DNA from: Endoryza foliicola
GTDB taxonomy: Bacteria; Bacteroidota; Bacteroidia; Chitinophagales; Chitinophagaceae
NCBI GenBank assembly: GCA_965226965.1
Contig: OZ245715.1
Coordinates: 4,402,001-4,466,000, forward strand
DNA length: 64,000 bases
Direction of reading: 5' to 3'
In this document: piece by piece, positions 24,793 to 33,386 of the stretch
How the letters are laid out: every line of letters starts with the position of its first letter
Numbering within the stretch: position 1 is the stretch's first letter
Notes under the pieces: model-generated
Told to the model about the DNA's origin: nothing
Seen by the model: only the letters and a program-made list of their open reading frames with translations
The model's database searches: none
Position numbers and translations under genes: made by a program

Positions 24793-27533
24793 ACCATTTT
24801 ACCGGGAACAAAGATTATTTTCTTGGGCGGCTTTCCTTCCGTCCATTTCAATACCACTTCATTCGCCAACACTATTTTCTCTACTTCGGCTGCGCTTATA
24901 TCAACGGGTAAGTTGAGTGTTGTTCTCATTTTACCATTTACCGAAATAGGATATTCTTTGCTTGATTCAATTGTGTACTTTTCTTCATATTTAGGATAGC
25001 TCGCATCCAATACGGAACCTTGATTTCCAATCAAACTCCACAATTCTTCGGAAATATGTGGTGCGTAAGGGGTCATCAGTACAATTAACTGTTCTAACAC
25101 TGCTTTCTTATGACATTTCAAATCGGCCAACTCATTCACACAAATCATGAAGGCACTTACGGCTGTATTGAAACTGAAACGCTCTGTATCTTCTTCAATT
25201 TTCTTGATGGCTTTGTGCAACACTTTCAATTCTTCCGCAGTTGGAGTTTCTTCGTTCCACATCTTTCCTTTTAGTTCGTCGTAGAACAAACGCCAGAACT
25301 TTTTCAAGAAACGGTGCACCCCTTCAATACCCTTGGTATCCCATGGTTTGCTGATTTCCACCGGACCTAAAAACATTTCGTACATACGGAAAGTGTCGGC
25401 ACCGTATTTGTCAACCAACATATCCGGATTCACAGTGTTGTACTTGCTCTTACTCATTTTCTCTACCTCGGCACCGCAAATGTATTTTCCGTCTTCCAGA
25501 ATGAATTCAGCATCAGCATAATCACTCTTCCACTTTTTGAAAGCTTCTGTATCGAGTTCTAATCCGTCAACAATGTTAACATCAACATGCAAAGCGTTCG
25601 TTTCATACTGATCTTTCAATCCCTTCGAAACAAACTTATTGGTGTTTTGGATTCTGTATACAAAACGGCTGCTTCCTTGAATCATCCCTTGGTTCACCAA
25701 CTTTCTAAACGGTTCGTCGAAACCAATATGACCGAGATCGTACAAGGCTTTGGTCCACATACGACTGTACAACAAATGCCCAACGGCATGTTCTGTACCA
25801 CCGATGTATAAATCAACCTGCCCCCAATAATCACTCACTTTGCGATCGCAAAATGCTTCGTTGTTATGAGGATCCATGTAGCGAAGGAAGTACCAGCTAC
25901 TTCCGGCATAACCGGGCATGGTATTAGTTTCCAATTCGCGACTTACCCATTCAGGAATATTGGCCAAGGGACCTTCACCCTCAGGACCCGGACTATACGA
26001 TTCTACTTCGGGCAATAACAATGGCAATTCAGCCTCTGTTAACGGAGCAGCAACGCCGTCTTTCCAAGTAATAGGGAAAGGTTCACCCCAATAGCGCTGG
26101 CGACTGAAAGCCGCGTCGCGCATTTTGAAATTCACTTTGCGGGTTCCGATACCCAAGTCTTCTATTTTCTTAACTGCCACATCAATTGCATCGCGCATTA
26201 CCATACCTGTTAGGAAGTCGCTGTTTTCCAATTTTGCATCCTTGGTAGGGTTGGCTTCTTCGCCATTGAAGGCATCGCCAATGATATTGGTAATGGGAAT
26301 ATTGAAATGCTTTGCAAATTTGAAATCACGCTCATCGCCGCAAGGAACAGCCATGATGGCACCAGTTCCGTATCCTGCTAACACATATTCACTGATCCAA
26401 ATAGGAATTTGTTTCCCGTTGAAAGGATTGATGGCATAAGCGCCTGTAAACACACCGCTGATTTTCTTTTCTGCCATGCGTTCCCGCTCACTTCTGCTCT
26501 TCACAAATGCTAAGTAATCAGCTACAGCCGCTGCTTGTTCGGTAGAAGTGATGGAATCAATGTAATCGAGTTCAGGCGCAATTACCATGAAGTCGACACC
26601 AAAAATAGTATCAGGACGTGTAGTGTAAACACGCAGTTTGCGATCTGTTGCTTTTTCGCTTTGAATATTGAAATCAATTTCAGCACCATAGGATTTTCCG
26701 ATCCAGTTGGTTTGCATTTCTTTCATTGCTTCGCTGAATTCAATTTCATCGAGTCCTTTCAACAAGCGATCAGCATATTCTGTAATGCGGAGGTACCATT
26801 GTCTAAGTTTTTTCTTCACAACGGGGTGTCCGCCGCGCTCACTTACACCGTTCACTACTTCATCGTTGGCAAGTACGGTTCCCAATGCTTCGCACCAATT
26901 CACTTCACCATATCCACAAAAGGCCAATCGATAGTTCATCAATACCTCTTGTTGTTCTTTGTGTGATTTGGCTTTCCATTCTTCAGCGGTAAATGCTTCC
27001 ACACCGGCGCGGGTTCCAACAACTTCCGTACCGTTCTTTTCAAAAGAAGCGATCAAGTTGTTGATTGAACTGGCTTTCTGTTGATCGCGATCAAAGAAGC
27101 TGTTGAAGAGTTGAAGGAAAATCCATTGTGTCCATTTATAATAACCGGGTTCACAGGTTCTCACTTCGCGTTCCCAATCGTAGCAGAAACCAATATTGTC
27201 TAACTGCTTTCTAAAATTGTCGATGTTTTGAGCGGTTGAAACAGCGGGGTGTACGCCGTGCTCAATGGCGTATTGCTCTGCGGGCAATCCAAATGCATCG
27301 TAACCCATGGGGTGTAATACATTGAAGCCTTTCAATCTTTTATAGCGACTGAAGATATCGGAAGCGATGTAGCCGAGGGGGTGCCCTACGTGCAAACCGG
27401 CTCCGCTTGGGTAAGGGAACATATCGAGCACATAAAACTTCGGCTTGTCCGAAACATTGGGTACTTGATAGGTTTTATTTTTCTTCCAATGGTCTTGCCA
27501 TTTCTTCTCCAGCTCTCTAAATTGGTATTCCAT
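24777..27533 (-). CDS. leuS: Leucyl-tRNA synthetase
   Basis: Charges tRNA-Leu with leucine. This 918-residue class Ia enzyme has the HIGH-type motif in GLHVGHPLGYIASDIFSRY (about residue 47) and the connective editing domain (TTRPDTIFGVDFMVIAPE, YGTGAIMAVPCGDERD). YAGSSWYFLRYMDP is followed by the leucine-specific insert, then KMSKSKYNTVNPD near residue 690 and an anticodon-binding C-terminal domain. The length is normal for Bacteroidota. An exact TATTTTTG promoter box lies about 140 bp upstream, leaving a long leader. No T-box was recognised, and such elements are not expected in this phylum. Confidence 0.97.
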   Translation of the reverse strand: MEYQFRELEKKWQDHWKKNKTYQVPNVSDKPKFYVLDMFPYPSGAGLHVGHPLGYIASDIFSRYKRLKGFNVLHPMGYDAFGLPAEQYAIEHGVHPAVSTAQNIDNFRKQLDNIGFCYDWEREVRTCEPGYYKWTQWIFLQLFNSFFDRDQQKASSINNLIASFEKNGTEVVGTRAGVEAFTAEEWKAKSHKEQQEVLMNYRLAFCGYGEVNWCEALGTVLANDEVVNGVSERGGHPVVKKKLRQWYLRITEYADRLLKGLDEIEFSEAMKEMQTNWIGKSYGAEIDFNIQSEKATDRKLRVYTTRPDTIFGVDFMVIAPELDYIDSITSTEQAAAVADYLAFVKSRSERERMAEKKISGVFTGAYAINPFNGKQIPIWISEYVLAGYGTGAIMAVPCGDERDFKFAKHFNIPITNIIGDAFNGEEANPTKDAKLENSDFLTGMVMRDAIDVAVKKIEDLGIGTRKVNFKMRDAAFSRQRYWGEPFPITWKDGVAAPLTEAELPLLLPEVESYSPGPEGEGPLANIPEWVSRELETNTMPGYAGSSWYFLRYMDPHNNEAFCDRKVSDYWGQVDLYIGGTEHAVGHLLYSRMWTKALYDLGHIGFDEPFRKLVNQGMIQGSSRFVYRIQNTNKFVSKGLKDQYETNALHVDVNIVDGLELDTEAFKKWKSDYADAEFILEDGKYICGAEVEKMSKSKYNTVNPDMLVDKYGADTFRMYEMFLGPVEISKPWDTKGIEGVHRFLKKFWRLFYDELKGKMWNEETPTAEELKVLHKAIKKIEEDTERFSFNTAVSAFMICVNELADLKCHKKAVLEQLIVLMTPYAPHISEELWSLIGNQGSVLDASYPKYEEKYTIESSKEYPISVNGKMRTTLNLPVDISAAEVEKIVLANEVVLKWTEGKPPKKIIFVPGKMVNVVI

Positions 27534-27669
27534 GCCTGTGTTAAAAAAATTTGAACGATTGCTTGTGTTAACCTCCTAAAAGCGAACGAGATGTGAAAGA
27601 TCCCTTAAAAAAGCCTTGATTGATTGAATCTTGGCAATAGTCTCGTTTTTTTGCCCGTTAGAAGGGCAG

Positions 27670-27677
27670 CAAAAATA
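27670..27677 (-). promoter_or_regulatory. Candidate -7 promoter box of leuS
   Basis: The minus strand reads TATTTTTG, an exact match to TAnnTTTG. It implies a leader of about 130 nt before the leuS ATG. It is one half of a divergent pair with 27700-27707. Confidence 0.5.
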
Positions 27678-27699
27678 CAATTTACCGCCTGAAATATGC

Positions 27700-27707
27700 T
27701 ATTTTTG
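27700..27707 (+). promoter_or_regulatory. Candidate -7 promoter box of ftsX
   Basis: TATTTTTG lies 39 bp before the ftsX ATG. It is identical to and inverted with respect to the leuS box 22 bp away, giving a compact symmetric divergent promoter region. Confidence 0.5.
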
Positions 27708-27746
27708 CTTGCATCGACCTTTATTAATCCATTAAAATCGGTATTC

Positions 27747-28616
27747 ATGGCTCCATCCGGAAAACTTTCCGCCAAAAGATCCAAACCTTCCTATTTCATG
27801 TCCATCCTGGGGGTTACGCTGGTACTCTTCATTGTAGGGGTATTGGGATGGGTAGTACTCAATTCGCGCAATTTGGAACAGGTGCTCAGAGAAAGCGCTA
27901 CCATGAACGTGTTTATCAATCAAACCACTACCGAAAAGGATAAAGACAGTTTGGTGGTATTCGTTCAAAATCACCCTTTTGTAAAGAGTTATAAATACAT
28001 TGATAAGGATGAGGCCAAGAAAGAATGGTTGAGTCAAGGAAACGAAGATTTCAACGTATTCATCGATAATATGATGTTACCCAGATCGGTAGACGTGAAT
28101 TTCAAGAGCGATTTTGCCGATTCGGCCCACATGGCTTCTTTCAAGGCCGAGCTCGGAAAGTTTGCGTTTGTAAACGATGTAAAATTCCCCAAAGAAGTGG
28201 TAGCCAAATTCAGTTTGTTGAGAAAGGTGACAGTTGGACTAGGCATCATAGCCCTTGTTTTATTGGCATTGACCGTGGTTTTGATAGATAATACCATTCG
28301 TTTGGCGATGTTCAGCAACCGCTTCCTTATTAAGACCATGCAGATGGTGGGAGCCACCCGTTGGTTCATAGCTAAACCCATGAATATCAGGGCCATTATC
28401 AACGGCGCGATCTCAGGTACACTGGCCATTGTGGCAATGGTAATTGTGATTTTTTCTATTGAGAATTGGGTGCCTGAAATGAAGGGGTTGAGAAACGGCA
28501 ATACGATGTTGTTGCTTTGCTCTGTGATCTTATTGATTGGTATCTCAATTACCTTGGTAAGTACCCACCGTTCCATCATTAAGTACTTGAAAATGAAACT
28601 CGACGACCTGTATTAA
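27747..28616 (+). CDS. ftsX: Cell-division ABC transporter permease FtsX
   Basis: A 289-residue inner-membrane protein. It has a first transmembrane helix after a basic N-terminus (KPSYFMSILGVTLVLFIVGV), then an extracytoplasmic domain of about 120 residues. Three C-terminal helices follow, with the characteristic cytoplasmic turn FLIKTMQMVGATRWFI. With FtsE it regulates peptidoglycan hydrolases during division. ftsE is not adjacent, which is usual in this phylum. The ATG at 27747 (MAPSGKLSAKRSK) is chosen over an upstream frame start. First gene of the ftsX-DUF3098-uppP unit. Confidence 0.93.
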   Translation: MAPSGKLSAKRSKPSYFMSILGVTLVLFIVGVLGWVVLNSRNLEQVLRESATMNVFINQTTTEKDKDSLVVFVQNHPFVKSYKYIDKDEAKKEWLSQGNEDFNVFIDNMMLPRSVDVNFKSDFADSAHMASFKAELGKFAFVNDVKFPKEVVAKFSLLRKVTVGLGIIALVLLALTVVLIDNTIRLAMFSNRFLIKTMQMVGATRWFIAKPMNIRAIINGAISGTLAIVAMVIVIFSIENWVPEMKGLRNGNTMLLLCSVILLIGISITLVSTHRSIIKYLKMKLDDLY

Positions 28617-28662
28617 TTTCCGGGTCATTTACCTATATTGCAAGCCTAATAACCTTTAGTTT

Positions 28663-28902
28663 ATGAGCGAAACGAAAAACGCCCCAGCCCTTTTCACAAA
28701 AGAGAACTACAAATGGATGGCCATTGGTGCAGTTGTAATTGCCATTGGTTATTTGATGATGACAGGTGGAAAGAGTGAAAACGTAAATGTATTCCAACGC
28801 GAAGAAGTGTATAGTTTCCGCAGAATCACTTTGGCACCAATCGTAATCCTGTTAGGATTAGGCATTGAAGTATTTGCCATCTTCCGCAAATCTAAAGCTT
28901 AG
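28663..28902 (+). CDS. DUF3098 small membrane protein
   Basis: A 79-residue protein. Two transmembrane helices (YKWMAIGAVVIAIGYLMMTG and LAPIVILLGLGIEVFAIF) are separated by a short polar loop containing FQREEVYSFRRITLAP, the hallmark of DUF3098. This family typically sits next to ftsX and uppP in Bacteroidota, exactly as here, suggesting an envelope-biogenesis role. Biochemical function unknown. It lies 46 bp after ftsX and 7 bp before uppP. Confidence 0.9.
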   Translation: MSETKNAPALFTKENYKWMAIGAVVIAIGYLMMTGGKSENVNVFQREEVYSFRRITLAPIVILLGLGIEVFAIFRKSKA

Positions 28903-28909
28903 TCACTCC

Positions 28910-29734
28910 ATGACTCTTATTCAAGCGATTGTTATAGCCATTGTAGAAGGCTTAACAGAGTTTCTTCCTATTTCCAGTACCGGACATATGGTAATGACCA
29001 GCACGGCTTTTGGAATAGAAAAAGAATCGTTTACCAAATTGTTTGAAGTTTCCATCCAATTTGGAGCCATCCTAGCAGTGGTGGCACTGTATTGGAGAAA
29101 ATTCCTTGACTTCAAGAGTTGGACTTTCTACGCTAAACTTTTGCTGGCTGTAATCCCTGCACTCATCTTCGGAAAGCTATTCGATGACATCATTGATGAG
29201 AAACTGGGCAGTCCGGTATTCATTGCCTCCATGTTTATTGCCGGAGGTATTGTATTGCTATTCATCGATAAGCTGTTCACAAAAAATACAATTGAAGAAG
29301 AAGGAAAGATCAGTTATGTGAAAGCGATCATCATAGGTTGCTTCCAAGTATTGGCGGTTGCTTTGCCGGGTATCTCTAGAAGTGCTGCTACCATTATTGG
29401 TGGAATGAGCCAGAAATTAACCCGAAAACTAGCGGCAGAATTCTCCTTTTTCTTAGCGGTGCCTACCATGGCAGCTGCTACGTTGTATTCTTTGTTTTTG
29501 AAAGACTGGCCGCAAGACGGCGCAGCAACTAAAGGATACAAAATTCTTCTCGGCAACTCCGATAATTTAAAGTTGTTTGCTGTAGGCAACGTGGTAGCTT
29601 TTGTAGTGGCTTTGATTGCTATCAAATTCTTCATCGGGTTTCTCCAAAAACACGGCTTTAAAATATTCGGATGGTACCGCATTATCGCCGGTATTCTTTT
29701 ACTTGTTTGGTTATGGAAGAGTGGGCAATTCTAA
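28910..29734 (+). CDS. uppP: Undecaprenyl-diphosphate phosphatase
   Basis: A 274-residue polytopic membrane enzyme that recycles undecaprenyl pyrophosphate to the monophosphate carrier for peptidoglycan and other glycans. Signature motifs are EGLTEFLPISSTGHM (about residues 13-27) and PGISRSAATIIGG (about residue 160), with the expected eight or so hydrophobic helices. The ATG at 28910 immediately precedes the conserved N-terminus; an upstream extension overlapping DUF3098 is discounted. Overexpression of this family confers bacitracin resistance (BacA). Confidence 0.96.
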   Translation: MTLIQAIVIAIVEGLTEFLPISSTGHMVMTSTAFGIEKESFTKLFEVSIQFGAILAVVALYWRKFLDFKSWTFYAKLLLAVIPALIFGKLFDDIIDEKLGSPVFIASMFIAGGIVLLFIDKLFTKNTIEEEGKISYVKAIIIGCFQVLAVALPGISRSAATIIGGMSQKLTRKLAAEFSFFLAVPTMAAATLYSLFLKDWPQDGAATKGYKILLGNSDNLKLFAVGNVVAFVVALIAIKFFIGFLQKHGFKIFGWYRIIAGILLLVWLWKSGQF

Positions 29735-29795
29735 TAGCCCGATATTTCTTACATTTAGTACTGTTTAAGTTCCCTCACCTAAACCGTTTTGATTA

Positions 29796-31097
29796 ATGGC
29801 TACTGCTTCAAAAAAAGTAATCAATGGTTGGGCCATGTACGATTGGGCCAACTCAGTTTACAATTTAGTAATTACCACAACCTTTTTCCCGGCCTATTAT
29901 GCTGCGATCACCAAACCTGAGAATGAAAAATTCAAAGACGGTGTTGAGTTTCTGGGAAGAACCTATGTAAATACAGAAATCAAAGATTATGTTCTTGCAT
30001 TTGGATTTTTGTTGATCGCCTTCTTCTCTCCCATTCTGTCGTCAATTGCCGATTATAAAGGCAATAAGAAGAATTTCATGCGCTTCTTTTGTTACATGGG
30101 TGCATTGAGTTGTTCGCTCTTGTATTTCTTTGACACCGATACCGTATCGTTTGGATTGGTATGCTTTATGTTCGCAGGTATTGGCTTCTATGGTTCGCAA
30201 GTATTTTACAATTCCTACTTACCGGATATCACGGATGAAGCCGACAGAGATCGCGTGAGCGCCAAAGGGTATTCATATGGTTATATTGGAAGTGTGATTA
30301 TGCAAATGATCGGGTTTGCCTTGGTAATGAACGCCGGCGACGATCCTGTAAAAACACAGCAAGCTTTGAAACTCACCTTCTTGTTGGTTGGTCTTTGGTG
30401 GATTGGCTTTGCTCAAATTTCGTTCAACAGGCTGCCTATGGGCACCGCTGCTGAGAGAGCCACCAAGAAAAATGCTTTGACCAATGGATTCCATGAATTG
30501 AAATTGGTATGGGACCAATTGATCCATATGCCCGTTTTAAAGCGCTATCTGTTCTCCTTCTTTTTCTATTCTATGGGTGTGCAGACTGTGATGTTAGTAG
30601 CCATTGATTTTGGAATCAAAGAATTGAAACTTCCGAATGATCGATTGATCATTACCGCTGTTGTGATTCAATTAGTGGCGATTGCGGGGGCCTTGGTGAT
30701 GTCGCGCTTATCAGAAAAATTCGGAAATATCAAAGTGTTGCTCTTTACTGTGTTATTATGGATCGCCGTTTGTATCGTCGGATATTTTATACAAACAGAA
30801 TTTCATTTTTATTTTCTGGCGGCAATGGTAGGATTGGTAATGGGGGGCATTCAAAGTATGAGTCGTTCTACCTATTCTAAGTTGATGCCCGAAACAAAAG
30901 ACACGGCCTCTTTTTTCAGTTTTTATGATGTAACGGAAAAACTGGCTATTGTAATTGGATTGTTTAGTTTTGGATTTATAGAAGGTCTTACTAATAACAT
31001 GAGAAATTCCATCCTTGCACTCATTGTTTTCTTCGTGCTTGGATTTATTGGATTGTTGCTTACACAAATGAAAGAAAAGAAAAAGCTTGCTGCATGA
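29796..31097 (+). CDS. MFS transporter of the UMF1/Atg22-like family
   Basis: A 433-residue protein with about 12 transmembrane helices. The N-terminal GWAMYDWANSVYNLVITTTF is diagnostic of the UMF1 (Atg22-like) family, and GGIQSMSRSTYSKLMPETKD is the conserved C-terminal half motif. Eukaryotic Atg22 exports amino acids from vacuoles; bacterial substrates are not established. It begins 61 bp after uppP and its last codon overlaps the next gene's start (ATGA), implying cotranslation with the MBL hydrolase. Confidence 0.9.
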   Translation: MATASKKVINGWAMYDWANSVYNLVITTTFFPAYYAAITKPENEKFKDGVEFLGRTYVNTEIKDYVLAFGFLLIAFFSPILSSIADYKGNKKNFMRFFCYMGALSCSLLYFFDTDTVSFGLVCFMFAGIGFYGSQVFYNSYLPDITDEADRDRVSAKGYSYGYIGSVIMQMIGFALVMNAGDDPVKTQQALKLTFLLVGLWWIGFAQISFNRLPMGTAAERATKKNALTNGFHELKLVWDQLIHMPVLKRYLFSFFFYSMGVQTVMLVAIDFGIKELKLPNDRLIITAVVIQLVAIAGALVMSRLSEKFGNIKVLLFTVLLWIAVCIVGYFIQTEFHFYFLAAMVGLVMGGIQSMSRSTYSKLMPETKDTASFFSFYDVTEKLAIVIGLFSFGFIEGLTNNMRNSILALIVFFVLGFIGLLLTQMKEKKKLAA

Positions 31098-31957
31098 AAC
31101 TCTATTCCATCAATGCCGGACATTTTAAGTTAGACGGTGGTGCCATGTTCGGAGTGGTACCTAAAAGCATTTGGAACAAATTGAATCCTGCCGATGAAAA
31201 CAATATGTGTTCCTGGGCATTGCGTTGCTTGTTAATTCAAGAAGGAGATCGAAGAATCTTGATTGACACAGGCATGGGTAATAAGCAAGATGCCAAATTC
31301 TTTGGTCACTACTATATGCATGGCAATGACAGCTTAGAGGGATCATTGGCCGCACACGGTTTCTCTAAAGATGATATCACCGATGTTTTACTCACCCATT
31401 TGCATTTCGATCATTGTGGAGGAGCAATAGAGAAAGTAGGAGACCAATTGGTTCCTGCTTTTAAGAATGCCCGCTATTGGAGCAACGCGGCTCATTGGCA
31501 ATGGGCCACTATTCCTAATGACCGCGAAAAAGCTTCTTTTTTGAAAGAGAATATTTTGCCTATTCAAGAAAGTGGAAAGTTGAATTTTATTGAGCTACCC
31601 GGAGAAGGATTGCCCGGCCGTTTGCCCGAAGTGAAGTTTACGGATACAATCTCCATTCGATTTGTTTCGGGTCATACCGATCAAATGATGTTACCGCAAA
31701 TCAAGTTCAAAGACCGCACTATTGTTTACATGGCAGATCTTTTGCCGGCGGTTGCGCATTTGCCTATTCCGTATGTGATGGCATATGATATGTTCCCGCT
31801 GACTACTCTTAATGAGAAAAAAATGTTTTTGAAAGAAGCGGTTGAAAACGATTATCTATTGTTCTTCGAGCATGATCCGGTGAATGAAGTGTGTAGTTTG
31901 CAACAAACCGAGAAAGGGGTAAGAGCGAAGGCGATTTATAAATTGGAGGAGCTTTAA
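31094..31957 (+). CDS. MBL-fold metal-dependent hydrolase
   Basis: A 287-residue metallo-beta-lactamase-fold enzyme. The metal motif is LLTHLHFDHCGG near residue 100, the distal His is in FVSGHTDQMM, the bridging Asp in YMADLLPA, and the final His in FFEHDP. N-terminal IDTGMGNKQDAKF marks the fold's first strand. It resembles the quorum-quenching/glyoxalase-II-like outgroups; the substrate is not determinable. It overlaps the MFS gene by 4 bp. Confidence 0.9.
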   Translation: MKLYSINAGHFKLDGGAMFGVVPKSIWNKLNPADENNMCSWALRCLLIQEGDRRILIDTGMGNKQDAKFFGHYYMHGNDSLEGSLAAHGFSKDDITDVLLTHLHFDHCGGAIEKVGDQLVPAFKNARYWSNAAHWQWATIPNDREKASFLKENILPIQESGKLNFIELPGEGLPGRLPEVKFTDTISIRFVSGHTDQMMLPQIKFKDRTIVYMADLLPAVAHLPIPYVMAYDMFPLTTLNEKKMFLKEAVENDYLLFFEHDPVNEVCSLQQTEKGVRAKAIYKLEEL

Positions 31958-32573
31958 TATATTCATCACAAAGTCCTTCGACAAGCTCAGGAGCCGCGAA
32001 GTTTTTTTTCACCGCAGCGGCGCAGCGATCGCAGCGGTTTTCCTTTCCTCTCATCCTCGTTCCTGTATTCCCCCTGTTCATGCCCCTCTTCCTTCTCTGT
32101 ATTTCCCCGCCTCCTCGCTTCCTGTTTTTCCTCGTTCCATCTTTCAACGCGATAAATCGCGTTGCTACAAATACCCTTTATTTGCGTCCGCCGCGATAAA
32201 TCGACGGCGTACCTTAGCGACAATCATACCTTCTATTCATTAATATCTTCAACGCTGTATTTCCTCGTTTCCTCTCATCCTCGTTTCCTCTCATCCTCGT
32301 TCCTGTATTCCCCCTGTTCTTTCTCCGTATTTCCTCGTTCCTCGCTTCCATCTTTCAACGCGATGAATCGCGTTGCTACAAATACCCTTTTATTTAAGTC
32401 CGCCGCGATAAATCGACGGCGTACCTTAGCTACAATCATCCCTTCTATTCATAGATATCTTCAACCCTGTATTTCCTCGTTTCCTCTCATCTCTCATCCT
32501 CGTTCCTGTATTCCCCCTGTTCCTGCCCCTCTTCCTTCTTTGTATTTCCTCGCTTCCTCGTTTCCTATATTCC
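31958..32573. repeat. 616-bp gene-free region: about 220-bp tandem repeat, 2.5 copies
   Basis: After a GTCCTTCGACAAGCTCAGGA phrase and a CACCGCAGCGGCGCAGCG unit, a pyrimidine-rich unit repeats from about 32045. Each unit contains CTCATCCTCGTTCCTGTATT, CCCCCTGTTC and the hairpin AACGCGATaaATCGCGTT (32146-32163; loop ga in copy two at 32357-32374). CGCCGCGATAAATCGACGGC, GTACCTTAGC, CAATCAT and a CTTCAACnCTGTATTTCCTC tail follow. Copy one spans about 32045-32265 and copy two about 32266-32476; a partial third runs to 32573. Short open frames inside are low-complexity and not genes. Confidence 0.85.
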
Positions 32574-33371
32574 TCATCTCAAACTTACGAGCGAGCTCAA
32601 CGGATACCTTAAATTCTTATAGCTAATCATATCCACTTTTACGGTTCCAACGGTAATAGGGCTTTCTACACGAACCGGAATATGGTTCGCATCATCGCTT
32701 ACCCACACGGTCATTTTCTCACCGCCTTCAAACAAAGTTCCTTTAATTAAGAGGGGTTTGAATTTGATTGCTTTGAATTTGCCGTATTTGGTTTTAATGG
32801 TTTCCTTACCTAAATAACGGATGTACATATTGTACACTTCATTGTCGAGAAAGATAGAAAAGGGAATTTTATCGTCGGGTTTTAGGCCATTGAAGTTGAT
32901 ATTGCGAGCATAGTAGATGGCGCTCAAAACATCTTGGATGCAATCGGGTAGTTTATATACACCTTGATTGGTAATAGCCGTATTGGTTACTTTATTGAAG
33001 GAAACGTTCTCGTATTTTTTATAGCCACCTTCGTACACATTTCGGATAAACTTGATTGGCTGAAGCGTTGCGGTATCAATAAAACTTTCATATTTATCAC
33101 GAACCTTAAATACTTTATCGTAAAAGGGATAGGTATTGCCCTCACCTGTAAAATGATAGACCGGCTTGTTGTTTAGCATTTCGAGGTTGGTACTGAAGGT
33201 TACTTCTCCGGCGCCAAAATGAGCGCCTACTACCGCATACATTACTTTGAACGTAATTTGCTCACTGTTTTGAAAAGCAGTATTCCTCATCCCACAAAAC
33301 CCTTCTCCTGCTTTTAAAGGAGAAGCCAATACAGATAAGGTTATAAAAAAAAGTGCGTATATCGATTTCAT
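32574..33371 (-). CDS. DUF3108-containing periplasmic protein
   Basis: A 265-residue protein with an N-terminal signal peptide (ending PLKAG), continuing with the DUF3108 pattern: GEQITFKVMYAVVGAHFGAGEVTF-like opening, YDKVFKVRDKYESFIDTATL and the TVWVSDDANHIPVRVESPI ending. It is a beta-rich envelope protein of unknown biochemical role. It follows the flippase-like gene by 15 bp, forming a two-gene operon. The last residues (SSLVSLR) fall at the edge of the adjacent repeat block. Confidence 0.87.
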   Translation of the reverse strand: MKSIYALFFITLSVLASPLKAGEGFCGMRNTAFQNSEQITFKVMYAVVGAHFGAGEVTFSTNLEMLNNKPVYHFTGEGNTYPFYDKVFKVRDKYESFIDTATLQPIKFIRNVYEGGYKKYENVSFNKVTNTAITNQGVYKLPDCIQDVLSAIYYARNINFNGLKPDDKIPFSIFLDNEVYNMYIRYLGKETIKTKYGKFKAIKFKPLLIKGTLFEGGEKMTVWVSDDANHIPVRVESPITVGTVKVDMISYKNLRYPLSSLVSLR

Positions 33372-33386
33372 GTAATTAGAATAGCA

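Noticed and set aside
27534..27669. Long leuS leader considered as a T-box or other riboswitch
   Set aside because: No T-box core or specifier-loop arrangement could be recognised, T-boxes are not typical of Bacteroidota, and the hairpins present are short or imperfect.
31987..32626. Open frames of 78-154 residues inside the pyrimidine-rich tandem repeat
   Set aside because: The translation is Ser/Pro/Leu-rich because of the repeat; the frame overlaps the DUF3108 gene end on the other strand and has no family signal.
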